From Leptodactylus fallax (taxonomy: Eukaryota; Chordata; Amphibia; Anura; Leptodactylidae), in contig CAMRHE010001097.1 in the NCBI GenBank assembly GCA_947044405.1, forward strand, positions 160,804-224,803: a DNA stretch of 64,000 nt, given 5' to 3'. The notes beneath the pieces were generated by a model, which worked only from the letters and a program-made list of their open reading frames with translations, ran no database searches and was not told where the DNA came from. Shown one piece after another: positions 10,099-22,165 of this stretch. A program made the position numbers and the translations under genes. Positions within the stretch are counted from its first letter, which is position 1, and each line of letters starts with the position of its first letter.

Positions 10099-10872
10099 TA
10101 GTTGTGACGGTCATTGCGCACTTGTTTGTGGGAGGTTGCAGGAAGCAGGATCACAAGATGGCTCTTTAATAGGCGGAACCAAATTACACCTAAGAGTTAC
10201 ACAACAGAAAGGGGCACACTATTTAAAGGCACATTCCCATGCTTGGGGAATTTTGAGGAGGAGCTTATAAAGCTTGCTTGAGAGGAGCAGCAGCTTGATA
10301 CTCAGAGATCTGCATGGAGGGCAAGCTGCTTATTGGACACTGAAGACAGGCCTGCTCCAGGTGAGTGCCATATTGCGCACTATTCCACTGGTAGAGGTGG
10401 TGGAACACTAGGTGCATTGGTAACACATGGGTTCAGTAAGGGTTACATTTATCAATTGGTGTTGTGGATGGCACCAGGTGGGTGGTCATTTCCCATATAT
10501 AAACTTATTTCTGCCCCCAGTAATGTGTGACCTAAATAACAAAGCCTGGGAAAGTACTAAGCAGTTGCATATGAGGGTTTGTGCCATGCTTTTTGGGCAC
10601 AGTTGCTGAAGCTGCCTATGGTGTCAGTGAGAGGTGGCAAAATGATCCTCCTACAGTATCAGGATGAGCTAAGACTAACCATACAGGGGTGGAGATCACA
10701 ATTTGAATGTCAGACTATTTCTACATTGCCTTGGACAGCACTTCCTGGATAGAGAAAGTGTACCTGAGAGACATAAAGTGTGAACTTTTACTGACTCAGT
10801 AAAGTATTTCACGGTATGGACTGTCTTATTGTCGACATTTTTACCCTCTCACCAGCCAGAACCTCACAACTA
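10099..10872 (+). mobile_element. Candidate solo LTR, copy B
   Basis: The segment starts TAGTTGTGA and ends TCACAACTA, a 9-base terminal inverted repeat around a TGTGA...TCACA core as in retroviral and Ty3-type LTRs. It contains TATATAAAC at about 10496 and AGTAAAG near 10800, in the right order for a promoter and a poly(A) region. It shares about 400 bases with copy A at 9060-9530. It abuts the MITE directly, so the TAGT at the left border is shared and a clean target duplication cannot be assigned. Confidence 0.5.
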
Positions 10873-13800
10873 TGTGTTACCGTCTACACTAATAGTAAAA
10901 ATATTGCATAGATCATCTTTTCATTAAAATAAGTGGGCCAAAGAGTCAGTTATGTTACTAAACAAAGATTTCTGCAGCCAGACACGGGCCTATGCAGTTT
11001 ATTGCTACTTCTGTTCATTCTCCCTCAAGGTTTGGAAAGCACTGGGTTATACCAAGTGTCACTAAGCCTTTCTTCTGAACTTTTAAGATCATAAAAAATG
11101 AAAGATTAAATTATATCTGTCATTTATAATCCTGGTAATGGAGTTCATTCAGTTGTGATGTAACTGACAACTGGATATGTAACTAGGATGAACAAATGCC
11201 CCGAAATGCGGTGGAAATTGACATTTGACACATCAGACCATGGAGGGAGCTACAGTTAATAATTTAAATAAAAGTTTTCAAACTTATTTCAAGTAAATGA
11301 AGGTCATGTACCTTTAACAGCTCTTGTCTAAATATTGGTGTGCCAACTGCTTTTCCCCCTGAACCCCTATACACTTGCATGCTTGGCTAAATGTGCATGT
11401 GTTCTAAATGGGAGGGGGGAAGTCACTGCCAGACACCTTTGGTTGCAGATAATGAACCCTGATAATAAAAGGATTGGGTGCTGACATTTTTTATTTTGTA
11501 ATTTATTTGTGTCGCTGCTTGTAGTTCAGGCATAGACTAGTTATATCAATGGCATAGGTTGTCATCCATGTAATAGTTAATAGAGAGAATACCATGCCAT
11601 GTATCAAAAGTCGTCATGCAATGACTTTCGAATGGCCAGGGGTCTTGTGCAAATACTGAAAGAACCTTTTTGTCAAAATGTCTATACACAGTGCAGTATT
11701 ATGTCAGTCCATATGGAATAAATGCTCCACCTTCAAGATAACCAGCGCAAGAGGTAACAGGACCCCTAGTCGTGCTGGCTCATAAAACAAGCATGGATTT
11801 ATCAGATTAAGAGAGATGGTTATTGTCACTGTCTGGCAATCTGAAAACTGCGGCCCAGATTGCCTGTGTCTAAACAAAACTCCAAAAGTTATAACAGACA
11901 TCAGAGTTTAGCTGATTTCTTTTAGCACATGAAAAAGTATTTTAAGGCAAAATTTTCAAATGAAATAAGGGAATCACGCTCTATAATAAACCAGGTCATA
12001 ACTTGCTATGTACTAACCGGGATACACTTATTCAGTCAAAGAGTGACCTCCAGAATGTGCTTAGTGGTGTAGTGCAGTCCCGTCAATACAAGATCAGATG
12101 GTCTATTTATGCTGCTTATAGAGGATATGAGGGAATATGACTGTTTGAAAAACAGTTCCATTGTATGATCTAGAGAGGATGGAGGCAGACGGTTAAGAAT
12201 TTGGGATACAAAGCTGAGAATCTAAATAGGTAAACCACTGCCTCTCTAAGCATGGGAATTTCTCACAGGCTACTGGATAGGGCAGCACCTGACCATGGGG
12301 ATCCGAAACATCGGCCAGAAGATCACAGCCCTGTCATCTCAACAGGCGATAAATTGGTGGAAGCTTGCATTCCATAAAAGACTGGTTGTCTGTAAAGGTC
12401 TTTAGAACATATTAAGTAGAAGAATTATTGGCAATGTCCAAAGTTGACTCATATGGTATGGTAAATGTGTTTTATGCCCAAAATAATGAATCTGTTTTCA
12501 AGCAAAATCAACTAATTTACAGGTTAACTGCAAGCTCAAGAGATTTGTCTTTAGGTGAATTGAAATCTCATATGATGTAATTAAAATTAAAGGTAGGGAT
12601 GAAGATAAGCATGAAAACTGCATGTCACAAAGTAACCGAAGTGATATATAATCATTGTGTCTATCTCTATAATAGTGTCCATCTCTGTGACATGTGCCAT
12701 CAAATACCTATGATGTTTGAAACAACCTCTTCCAAGTTGCAAGTGTGCTGATGTATCTAGAAGAATTGATGCTGTTTTAAAGGCAAAGGGTGGTCACACC
12801 AAGTATTGATTTGATTTTGATTTTTTTATGACAAACATTGTCTTTTATAATATAGATGTGTTTAGGCTGCGTTACTGTGATAAAAGCCATGTACTGAATT
12901 ATTGCTTACAGCTTTCAGGAATCTCTTATTTTGTTACATCATGATATAGTAATACATACAATTAATACATACAGTACTAGCAGTAAATATTAGTAAAAAC
13001 TGCACAATTTCTTCTTGTTTCATACATTAAAACCTGTATATTTCTCAAGATACACTACTAGGAGTACCTAGAAAAAACTGGAGGGAATTGGATGGTATTA
13101 GTCTCTGGACAATTGCCCCCTTTGCCCTCCCTATAGCCCAGCACTAATAATACACCTCATCCAATAGATGAAAAGTCATCATTTGAGGCATTTAAGTCTT
13201 AAATAATTCAATTTTTCTAGAGGTGATTGCTAAGGGTGAATTATCTTTCCACAGTCTCTTAATATACCATGACATAATTAGCTCCGCATATGATCAATGA
13301 CATTTAGAAGAAGAGAAGGCTGTGACTCACATAGAGCTTTTGTACTTGACAGATGGAGGACATGGATATGAATCCAGTTCCTTCCTGAACATCACAGACA
13401 TATAGGAAATATGATAATTTCTCACTAAATGACATTTAACACATCTCACAGCAGTCAGCATGGAGAAGACTGGCACCAATAGAAAATGCTATCAAAATAT
13501 TTGTAGTTCTGTGCACAAAAGAGGTAAATAACAACATAACATTCGGTAAGGAATAAATATGTAATTAGCTGCCGGTATAATCTGTTCTAAACCCGACAAA
13601 GCAGCCACTTAATGGACAGAAATGAACGCAGTCACTGTCATCTGAAGCTAAAGCACATTTCCATTCAATCTGTCTCTTTGCACCAAAAATGCCAGGTCAA
13701 GCCTTTTCCAACCCCTCTCTGTTGTGCTAATATAGTGTTCAGTTATACCAGATGACTGGTATGTAGATGTAGATAATTGGCATAAATATACCCATTCAGC

Positions 13801-14160
13801 CTATAATCTCTGCTTCCCTTCATAGAGCATACTAAATCTGTCTGCCTGCAGCCACCATTAGGGGGGAGCTCAGTACATAAGAATTTATAGAGCTACCCTT
13901 GAACTGAATGGAAGCTGTAAAAATCTCTTTGCACCAAGCTTCACATAGCAGTGGCTTCTGCAAAGATATGGATAAGTGCCGAGAAGCAGAACTTTAGTGC
14001 CAAACTCTTTTTCCATGGTCCCCACAACAGCCTCGTGGTCTGCCTCCATGGCGAATATTCCACTGTTTACAGGGTTTGGAACACAGAGCTCTGTGCACCA
14101 AAAGGAGGTGCTATGGTCAGGTAAAAAGTTCTTTTAATGTCCAGAAAATGGAAAGTTAAA
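10873..14160. other. Long stretch without a recognised gene or element
   Basis: Mixed AT-rich DNA. A GGACAATTGCCCCC fragment at 13107-13150 matches the one near 1690. The segment 13440-13700 lacks any repeat signature and is relatively complex, with TAATTAG sites, so it could hold conserved non-coding sequence; this needs comparison with another frog. Confidence 0.35.
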
Positions 14161-15065
14161 TGTACTTACTACTATACATTATGTAGCAGAGGCACCCCAA
14201 TGCCCCGCTGTGTATGCCAGTCTGCTGTTCTGTGTGCAATTCAGCCCTGCTATGTTTCTGTGTAAATTGCTCAGTCATGCCCTGCTTCACCTGTGTATCT
14301 ATGGTTAACCCTTTTCTAGATGTGTTCTCTATAGCTATGCAATGTCATTCGCTTCTATTGATTTTTTCTATGAGTTCTGCTAATTAAATCTTGTCTGTTC
14401 CAGCAGTCATTATCTGAGGATTATTGTACAGTTCACAAAGCAATTCCTGATAAAAACTTTGTCTGTCCTCTGTTCTTGTGGATTTAGCCTTAAGTCATCC
14501 TTTCAAATCTGTCTGTTCCAGGTTGTTCCTGGTATTAGTGGTACTACTGTCTATCCCTGACAACTGCTCTGCTACAGTGGCCGTCTGCCTGTGTTGGTTC
14601 AATGGACCAGCTCCTGGATGCTGCTCCTTTTCTCCTACTTCTGACCTCAGCTTGCTCCTGAAAGTCTGCTGGTTCTAACCCTGGCCTGCTCCTGGACCTT
14701 TCTTGGGATTTCCTGGTTTCTCTCTTGGTTGCTGCCCTTCATATCTTTGGGGTCCATTCACAAGCTACTGCTGATGGCTGCTACTGTTGTCTGCTGTTTC
14801 TATCCAATGATCGTTCATGGTTGCTGGTATCTCCTATGCGGTGTGTACCTGGTTCCAATTCCTGCCTGTGCTCTCCGTCTGTGCCTCTCTGCTCCACTAT
14901 TGGCCCCTCCTTCACAATTATGATGCCAGCTAAAAATCAGATCTGCTATTTATAAACTTAGCTCTGCGGAGCCTTTACTGTCAGGTCTTGGACTGCCTGG
15001 TTACCTTCCTGACCATCTCCATTCTCCATATTCCAGTTTTGTAGTTGCTATAGTGTCCACCTAGA
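14160..15065 (+). mobile_element. Possible LTR remnant, pyrimidine-rich
   Basis: The strand is rich in CTG, CCTG and TTCC runs (CTGTCTGTTCCAGG and similar), with ATTTATAAACTTAG at about 14947. That composition resembles frog Ty3-type LTRs I know. No terminal repeats, primer site or second copy could be found, so the call is weak. Short open frames of 60-76 codons here look incidental. Confidence 0.25.
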
Positions 15066-15339
15066 GAGATACATCCTTTCCTTTAAGAATTACATATGCT
15101 GAAACCTAAACTCTTGGCCTGATAATTGTATTTTCTGTGTGTAACAAAGTAACATTAACCATAATGGAAGAAATGTTGTCATGTCTTCAATTTTAAGTGA
15201 AAAAGGGTAACAGATCATGTCTTAAACTACAACCATAAACTGCATGTTTCATGTGTTCCAATCTAGAAATGCAGAGTTACTGTGTAACCTTTTCTCTGAT
15301 TCAAAAATATGGTTATATAGTAAAATCAAGTGAATATTC

Positions 15340-15590
15340 TTTAGGTCAGAGCCTCTCTTTTTCTATTTGGTCCTCGCCAAATAATACCCCTTGCAATACC
15401 AAATACCACAGTGCAGCACAAAATACTTCTTCTGATCCATGCTGGTATTTGGGGCTGCTGATAATACCTCCCCAGACATGCCAGACAAATACCACAGTGC
15501 AGCACAAAATACCCTTACAGAAGTGCCAGTCATCACAGTACAACATCACTGGTAGCAGCATTGTCCCCAACCTTCCTCTCTCCTAAAATA
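15340..15590. repeat. Direct duplication containing AAATACCACAGTGCAGCAC
   Basis: The motif AAATACCACAGTGCAGCACA followed by AAATAC occurs at about 15402 and again at about 15488, so the unit is about 86 bases. The surrounding wording (AATAATACCCC, TCCCCAAATAA) is like the trailing tandem repeats of frog elements at 28.2 and 45.3 kb. Confidence 0.55.
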
Positions 15591-15814
15591 GGTATGGTCT
15601 CCCTTTTCCCACCTCAAGCCCAAGTCAGCAGGATTCTCCCCAAATAAAACCTTCTAAATTTGCAGCAAATCAATTACACACCTCCCACATCAGGAGCATC
15701 CCTACAACAGTGAGAGGAGATAAGAGAAGACCCTTCTTCCTCTAGTACCAGTCTATGATCCCTCTGCATCCAGACAAGAGCTCTTAGCCTGAAGACTAGA
15801 GCTGAATTGCTTAG

Positions 15815-15905
15815 GGCTGGCGTCAACACCTGGTAAATCTGGGCAAGTCCCAGGGTCCAAGCTCCTGGGGGGGGGGGGGCACTCAGCTGCCAGGTGCTGA
15901 CTGCC
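15815..15905 (+). repeat. Interspersed repeat shared with 37135-37215
   Basis: GGCGTCAACACCTGGTAAAT, GGGCAAGTCC and GGGGGCACTCAGCTG match the wording GGCATCAGCACCCAGTAAAC, GGGCAAATGTC and GGGGGCCCAGTGCTCAGCTG at the other site. A run of 12 G lies at about 15869-15880. Confidence 0.5.
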
Positions 15906-16066
15906 TTACTTTGTCTCCTCCGTTTTCCGCCACTGAGTCTTATTTTACAACTAAAGGTATCTGCGCAGGCTGACAGCTCCATCTTTCTCTCGGAGTCTTA
16001 TACTGTGACATGGTGATTGATTATATTGGACTGTGGCAATAAATCCCTGACTAGGATATATATATA

Positions 16067-16248
16067 TAGTGCCTTGCGAAAGTATTCGGGCCCCCTTGAA
16101 CTTTTCAACCTTTTGCCAGATTTCAGGCTTCAAACATAAGGATATAAAATTTTAATTTTTTGGTGAAGAATCAACAACAAGCCTGAAGCCTGAAATGTGG
16201 CAAAAGGTTGAAAAGTTCAAGGGGGCCGAATACTTTCGCAAGGCACTG
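16067..16248. mobile_element. Tc1/mariner-derived MITE (internal deletion of the 45860 family)
   Basis: TA duplications flank 182 bases whose two ends are the inverted terminal sequences of the transposon at 45860-48149: AGTGCCTTGCGAAAGTATTC on the left and its complement GAATACTTTCGCAAGGCACT on the right. The left arm runs through the family's GAAGAATCAACAACAA and is fused directly to the right arm at GCCTGAAGCCTGAAATG. The whole transposase is gone. It can have moved only with enzyme from a full-length relative. Confidence 0.92.
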
Positions 16249-16418
16249 TATATTTACATGTATAGGTACATATACCTTCTCAACTATAGGTACATGTTCT
16301 GTCTTCAGTGTGGGTGTGCATGTGTGTGTTTCTGCAATGAGCACTTCCATCAAATCAATACAGATGAACGCAAACAGATGCAAATAGATGGCCATCCATT
16401 TACATAGACATCAGTGTT

Positions 16419-17050
16419 AAAAAAAAAAAAAAAAAAAAAAACAGATCCATTGCTGTGCGGTTTTTTTGGACACACACAATAGTCTGGTATACTAAGTTTT
16501 TGTGTCCTTCAAAAAAAACGGACAGCAACTGATCCTTTCTTTTTTTTTTTAACATTGATGTCTATGGAAATGGATGGCCATCTGTTTGCATCTGTTTTTT
16601 CGTCCGTTTTTTTAATACGTTTTTTTTGCATCCATTAAATTGATTTAAAAAATGTGATCTGAATGGACCCTTAAGAGCATTAGGCCTGTTTGCACAGTAG
16701 ATTCTGCTGCTGATTTTCATCCCAAAATCAGTGGTAGATTCAGCCCTCATTCTGCCTTCCATTGTTTTCAATGGGAGTTAGAGATTGGAGCAGGACACTG
16801 AAAAAATAAGTTTCCTGCTCAATCTTGCCACGGATTCTGCAACTGATTCAGCCAAAAAGTTGATGGCTCAAGACTCCCTGCTAACTAGGCCCATTCATTT
16901 GGGCCTAACCGACGACGGAAAGCCATGACAGAATGCCAATGCTCTCCATCAGCATTCAGCCACAGTGAGCCAGCTAGCAGGACATGAAGAGTGGATGTCC
17001 ACCTCAAATTCCTCTTAATTTTCTGACGTTTGAATGGGGCCTAACACTTA
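16419..17050. repeat. Homopolymer-rich MITE-like repeats
   Basis: An A run at 16419-16441 is followed by sequence with GGCCATCTGTTTGCATCTG and its inverse GCAAATAGATGGCCATCC at 16378, so about 16370-16600 is palindromic around the A/T runs. From 16680 to 17045 a second element begins TAGGCCTGTTTGCACAGTAG and ends TTTGAATGGGGCCTA, with TTTTCAATGGGAG inside. No coding potential. Confidence 0.5.
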
Positions 17051-17599
17051 TATACTGACCCTGTATTAAACTTATATACAGTTCTATCTACTTCTCATCC
17101 TCTGTATTGTCCCATAAACTATAAGATGCTCTTTTGGAAGCCAAGAATGTTGGAAGGACATGGAAAAAGAAGACAATGAAACACAAGTTGGGGTCCATAT
17201 AATGACTACATTTAGCTCCTCCTATAGCACCTTCACATATTCTGTACTATCAGAATCAGGTTTGCAATCAGGCAGATTATGTTAATGAGGTTTGCGTGCC
17301 CTGTTGTCCAGGAATTTCTAATTTATGGTCTATCCTCTCCCACCGAGATCAGCTTACAAGGCCACTTCTAATGCCTGTTCTATACACTGCACAGAGCTAG
17401 AAGCAATTGGCTCTGTGCTCTGTATAATGACTGGGCACTGGTACTGCAGCTCAGCTCCCACTAATGTTTTTTTTTATGGTTCAGCAGGCAAGGGGGTAGG
17501 AGCAGAGAGAAGAGGTGCTGCCAGGCAATTCATTTGAATTAAGGGGCAGTTCCTGCTAAGACATATAGGGCATTGCTGGTCCAAAAGATCACACCAGTA
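17051..17599. other. No recognised feature
   Basis: Only a short chance open frame is seen at 17325-17537. Confidence 0.35.
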
Positions 17600-17870
17600 A
17601 GGCTATGGTCACACCAGCATTAGGTGGCCATTCGGGAACTCCGTCCCTAATTCCACTTAAAATATGTGGAGAACAAAAGTCTTGCAAGCAGGACTTTTCT
17701 CTCCGCCAATTTCAGGCAGAAAATTGGCAGAAATTATAGTCTATGGGGTCCGCGGGTTTCCGTGGATAACTGCTTTTTAAGCAGATAGGGTTTCTGTTTT
17801 TCTGGTCCCCAAGCGGACCCGAAAAATGGAAATCCAAACGCTAGTGTTAACCTAGTGTAACATATTAAAT
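17600..17870. mobile_element. MITE-like repeat with GGTCACACCAGCATT end
   Basis: The block contains CCATTCGGGAACTCCGTCC, TATAGTCTATGGGG and CCAAGCGGACCCG. A related piece is at 56920-57045 (CCATTCGGGGATTCCATCGC and CCAAGCTGACCCGAAG). Non-coding. Confidence 0.5.
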
Positions 17871-19368
17871 GTCATGATAATACAAATGCTATACCTGTAT
17901 ATATGAACTTTTAATAGTATGTTTTACACAAACTACATATAGTTTTTGCCTGGTACTCTATTCTATGATACATACAATGGCTGTGATATTTGGTGTTCTT
18001 CTATTATATCTTGTTAGAGGATAGTTTATTATTTTTACATACATGTCTTTATTATCATTTCAAGGCCTATGGTGTTCTATTGTATTTAGAAGGTTAGTGT
18101 TTAACCTTTTTGGGGGTTTAGAATTTTACCTGCCTAGGCACTATATGATGCAGATTTGATGTCAATAAGGGGGTATGGAAAAGTTATCAGGGTATAAATT
18201 CTCAGCATATAGCCAAGTTATACAGCATATAGCAAATTTAATCCTCTATATAGCATACAAGGTTAAAAAATCCACTCCAAGTTCCAAAAAAGAAAGAGGC
18301 CAATGTTAGCCCTTTTCTCATATCCTCTCTGTTATTCTGCATTTTCGAGTGCTGCTTATTTTTTACCTTAGATAGATAGAGTGATAGACAATGCATTCAT
18401 GTATTACATATCTATCCAAATGTACCACTTAATGTTGCCACAAATTTACTAAAACATATTTCTCTTATTACAAGCTATTGTTCTTTTATTCTGAACCCTA
18501 TATGGTTTCTGTCTCACAGTATAACTCTGGGGCTTTGCTTTACTTTGGTGATGGGCATCTTTATTTGTCCCAGATTGGTGCATCCAGTATAAATTATCCA
18601 TCATCTTCCTATCAACTATATTGCTGTGCTTACTGAAATATGATATTTTCAGCTTACAATGTTACTTAATACTATTCTGCCATAAATGTTCATTGGGCTT
18701 TCTTTTGTCTTATACTCCAGTATTGATTGACGATTATATTGGTTTCCTCCAGGGAAGTATTCTAACACAAACATGAATGCAGAGACACTTTACGAAGAAA
18801 CTGCTGTCTTGGCTGAATCAGGGGAACTTACTTACTCACCATTTTCTGCAGTCTGAAACAGCACTTTATAGAATACTACTACTGTATATCTTACATAGCA
18901 CATATCAGTACATCAATATACTTTTGGACAGAAATGTTTTAAATCAGTCTCTCAGTATTATCTTGACAATTCAAGTTTTTTATTTATAATGGTAGGATGC
19001 GGGGTTGTATATTGCTTCAAATTTAAGGTAAATCTGATTTACCTTTGCAATTCAACAGTATAAGAGCCTTGTGATCTTTTCTTTAAATGAATGTACTTGT
19101 ATACAACCTCACTTTTGTCTCTCTTCATATCCTACGTAAGTTGCTGATTTCCCTGGTGAATTGTAAGGCAGCTGAATCATTACCACATAATCTTAAAGGC
19201 ATAGGTAGGAACTTTGCATATGCATCTAGAGTTGACTTGATCAAATTTCAATCTCACCCTATCATCAATATGATTCTGCAATAATTTTAACATTCGATTC
19301 CATGGTCATGGACTTTTAAGGATTTGTATCCATTGTGCCAGTACAGATCTAGGCTAGAATAATACAAT
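17871..19368. other. AT-rich DNA without recognised genes
   Basis: No domain, splice-bounded exon or repeat signature was identified. Confidence 0.35.
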
Positions 19369-19699
19369 ATCTTACGACATATCCCGTTCCTCCACACCAA
19401 ACAGCAAATTTTCTTATGGTCCTTGCTTTGTGCACAGATGCTGCAATAGGCAAGTCCATTCTCCCAACTGTTGTCACAAGGCTGGAAACATACAATTTTC
19501 ATTAGGAATTCTCTTCATTCTCAGTTCAAAACAGGGATAAACAGACTCGGACTCTTCTAAGCTGTTGTCAGAGGTGTTTGTTTGGCAGTGGCATATTCCC
19601 TCATCTCATTGAGAACATATGCATGTGCATCTGTGCACAAAGCAAGGAGCATAAGAAAATTTGCTGTTTGGTGTGGAGGAACGGGATATTTCATAAGAT
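19369..19699. repeat. Inverted repeat, two 73-base arms, 185-base loop
   Basis: The left arm 19369-19441 and right arm 19627-19699 are near-perfect complements. Both contain GCATCTGTGCACAAAGCAAG, AAGAAAATTTGCTGTTTGG and TGTGGAGGAACGGGAT, the left arm on the opposite strand. No known element ends are present. It could be a small palindromic transposon or an inverted duplication. Confidence 0.85.
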
Positions 19700-19983
19700 A
19701 CAGTGGTCCCTCCAGTTCCAATATTCATTGATTTACCATTATAAGTTGGAACCATTGTAATGTAAGATCATAAGGAAAGCCTAAGATCTAAGGAAAACCA
19801 GTGAGTGGTTCCAAAGCCCTCAAAATGTCACCAAATATATGACATAATGAATATTAAAGAAAAGTCATCACATAACTAATAAAGATATAGCAAATCCTTA
19901 TACAGAAAGAGCTGGAAGCTGTAAATCATTTTCTATGATGTGGACAGAAGCTTTTTCAGGGTCCTATACAGTGCATCCTCATA

Positions 19984-21581
19984 CAGTGGGGAAAAAAAGT
20001 ATTTAGTCAGCCACCAATTGTGCAAGTTCTCCCACTTAAAAAGATGAGGCCGGCCTGTAATTGTCATCATAGGTAGACCTCAACTATGAGAGACAAAATT
20101 AGAAAACATCTAGAAAATCACCTTGTCTGATTTTTTTTAAAGAATTTATTTGCAAATTATGGTGGAAAATAAGTATTTGGTCACCTACAAATAAGCAAGA
20201 TTTCTGGCTCTCACAGACCTGTAACTTCTTCTTTAAGAGGCTCCTCTGTCCTCCACTCATTACCTGTAGTAATGGCACCTGTTTGACATTGTTATCAGTA
20301 TAAAAGACACCTGTCCACAACCTCAAACAGTCACACTCCAAACTCCACTATGGTGAAGACCAAAGAGCTGTGGAAGGACACCAGAAACAAAATTGTAGAC
20401 CTGCACCAGGCTGGGAAGACTGAATCTGCAATAGGCAAGCAGCTTGGTGTGAAGAAATCAACTGTGGGAGCAATAATTAGAAAATGGAAGACATACAAAA
20501 CCATCTCCCTCTATCAGGGGCTCCACGCAAGATCTCACCCTGTGGGGTCAAAATGATCACAAGAACGGTGAGCAAAAATCCCAGAACCACATGGGGGGAC
20601 CTAGTGAATGACCTGCAGAAAGCTGGGACTAACTTAACAAAGGCTACCGTCAGTAACACACCATGCCATCAGGGACTCAGATCCTACAGTGCCAGACGTG
20701 TCCCCCTGCTTAAGCCAGTACATATCCGGGCCCGTCTGAAGTTTGCTAGAGAGCATTTGGATGTTCCAGAAGAGTATTGGGAGAATGTCATATGGTCAGA
20801 TGAAACCAAAGTAGAACTGTTTGGTAGAAACACAACTCGTCATGTTTGGAGGAGAGTGAATGCTGAGTTGCATCCAAAGAACACCATACCTACTGTGAAG
20901 CATGGGAGTGGCAACATTATCCTTTGGGGCTGTTTCTCTACAAAGGGACCAGGACAAATGATCCGTGTACATGAAAGAATGAATGGGGCCATGTATCGTG
21001 AGATTTTGAGTGCAAACCTCCTTCCATCAGCATGGGCATTGAAAATGAAACGTGGCTGGGTCTTTCAGCATGACAATGATCCCAAGCACACCACCAGGAC
21101 AACGAAGGAGTGGCTTCGTAAGAAACGTTTCAAGGTCCTGGAGTGGCCTAGCCAATCTCCAGATCTCAACCCCATAGAAAACCTTTGGATGGAGTTGAAA
21201 GTCTGTGTTGCCCAGCGACAGCCCCAAAACATCACTGCTGTAGAGGAGATCTGCATGGAGGAATGGGCCAACATACCAGCAACAGTGTGTGCAAACCTTG
21301 TGAAGACTTACAGAAAACGTTTGACCTCTGTCATTGCCAACAAAGGATATATAACAAAGTATTGAGATGAACTTTTGTTATTGACTAAATACTTATTTTC
21401 CACCATAATTTGCAAATAAATTCTTTAAAAACCAGACAATGTGATTTACTGGATTTTTTTTTCTCATTTTGTCTCTCATAGTTGAGGTCTACCTATGATG
21501 ACAATTACAGGCCGGCCTCATCTTTTTAAGTAGGAGAACTTGCACAATTGGTGGCTGACTAAATACTTTTTTTCCCCACTG
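19984..21581 (+). mobile_element. Near full-length Tc1-like transposon, 1598 bases
   Basis: TA at 19982-19983 and 21582-21583 flanks an element beginning CAGTGGGGAAAAAAAGTATT and ending with its complement. The terminal repeats run for about 115 bases (both sides contain GGTGGCTGACTAAATACTT, GATGAGGCCGGCC and GTTGAGGTCTACCTATGATG in mirrored order). A second inner copy of the TATTTNGTCA motif suggests an inverted-and-direct repeat layout. This end sequence resembles a Tc1 lineage I recall from fish, lampreys and frogs with a history of horizontal transfer; that link is from memory. Confidence 0.95.
20350..21365 (+). pseudogene. Tc1-type DD34E transposase with one frameshift
   Basis: The enzyme would cut and rejoin its own element ends at TA sites. 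The start ATG at 20350 opens the N-terminal paired-like helix-turn-helix ([20 protein letters not shown], then [13 protein letters not shown]). Near 20500-20520, in the linker where family members usually read NLPRSG, the frame shifts to that of 20484-21365. The shift is consistent with loss of 1 or 4 bases. The second frame has the catalytic triad context intact: [22 protein letters not shown] and [15 protein letters not shown]. It ends YITKY at 21365. Apart from this shift the coding capacity is complete, about 338 residues. The N-terminal frame ends at 20556. The copy cannot make an intact enzyme unless the shift is an assembly error. Confidence 0.92.
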
Positions 21582-21867
21582 TATATGTAGGGAATATGTA
21601 GTAAAGCACTATACTGTAGAGAGGCGCTACTAGACAGCCAGTCAGTTCAAGCACTTCACTAGCACTGGGGTTTTACCAGTGAAATGACTATGATGGCTAG
21701 TTGGATCCTCCAGCCTAGCATTGTCTGTTGAGTCTAGTTTCAAGTTACAATCCTGAAAAAATCATTGTATGTTAAAAATATTGCATCTGGAGGCCATTGT
21801 AACTTGAGGGGCCACTTTTATATGAAAATGTATTTATTTTTTTAAATATAGAAAATACTTTTAGGCT

Positions 21868-22165
21868 GCGAAACACAGCGTTTTGGCTGTGGAATAAAAG
21901 CTGTGGCAAAAAACACTTTTTGCATTACCTGCAAAGTGGATAGGATTCTGGCTAATCCCATCCACACATTGCAGAAAAAAAAACTGCAGCGGAAAAGCTG
22001 CGGTTCCAAAACGCAATTATACCTATGGAAACGCTGGCATTTTCTGTATAGGTATAATAGGGGCAGAAAGTCCGCAGAGGAAATCTCTGCAGGCTTTCTG
22101 TGAAAAACACTGTGGAAAAAAACCGCAACATTTTTTTGCTCCAGCATGGGGCCATAGCCTTAAGA
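21868..22165. mobile_element. GC-rich MITE, GCAGCGGAAAAGCTGCGG family
   Basis: It begins TTAGGCTGCGAAACACAGCG and ends GGGGCCATAGCCTTAA, imperfect terminal inverses. Internal motifs ACCTATGGAAACGCTGG, GCAGAAAGTCCGCAGAGGAA and ACTTTCTGTG-like runs match copies at 27125-27360 and 48345-48510, and more weakly 6885-7055. Confidence 0.65.

Noticed and set aside
14478..14955. Overlapping cysteine- and leucine-rich open frames resembling a secreted protein
   Set aside because: The composition comes from CTG/CCTG-rich DNA and both frames give similar hydrophobic peptides; an LTR-like origin is more likely, and even that is weak.
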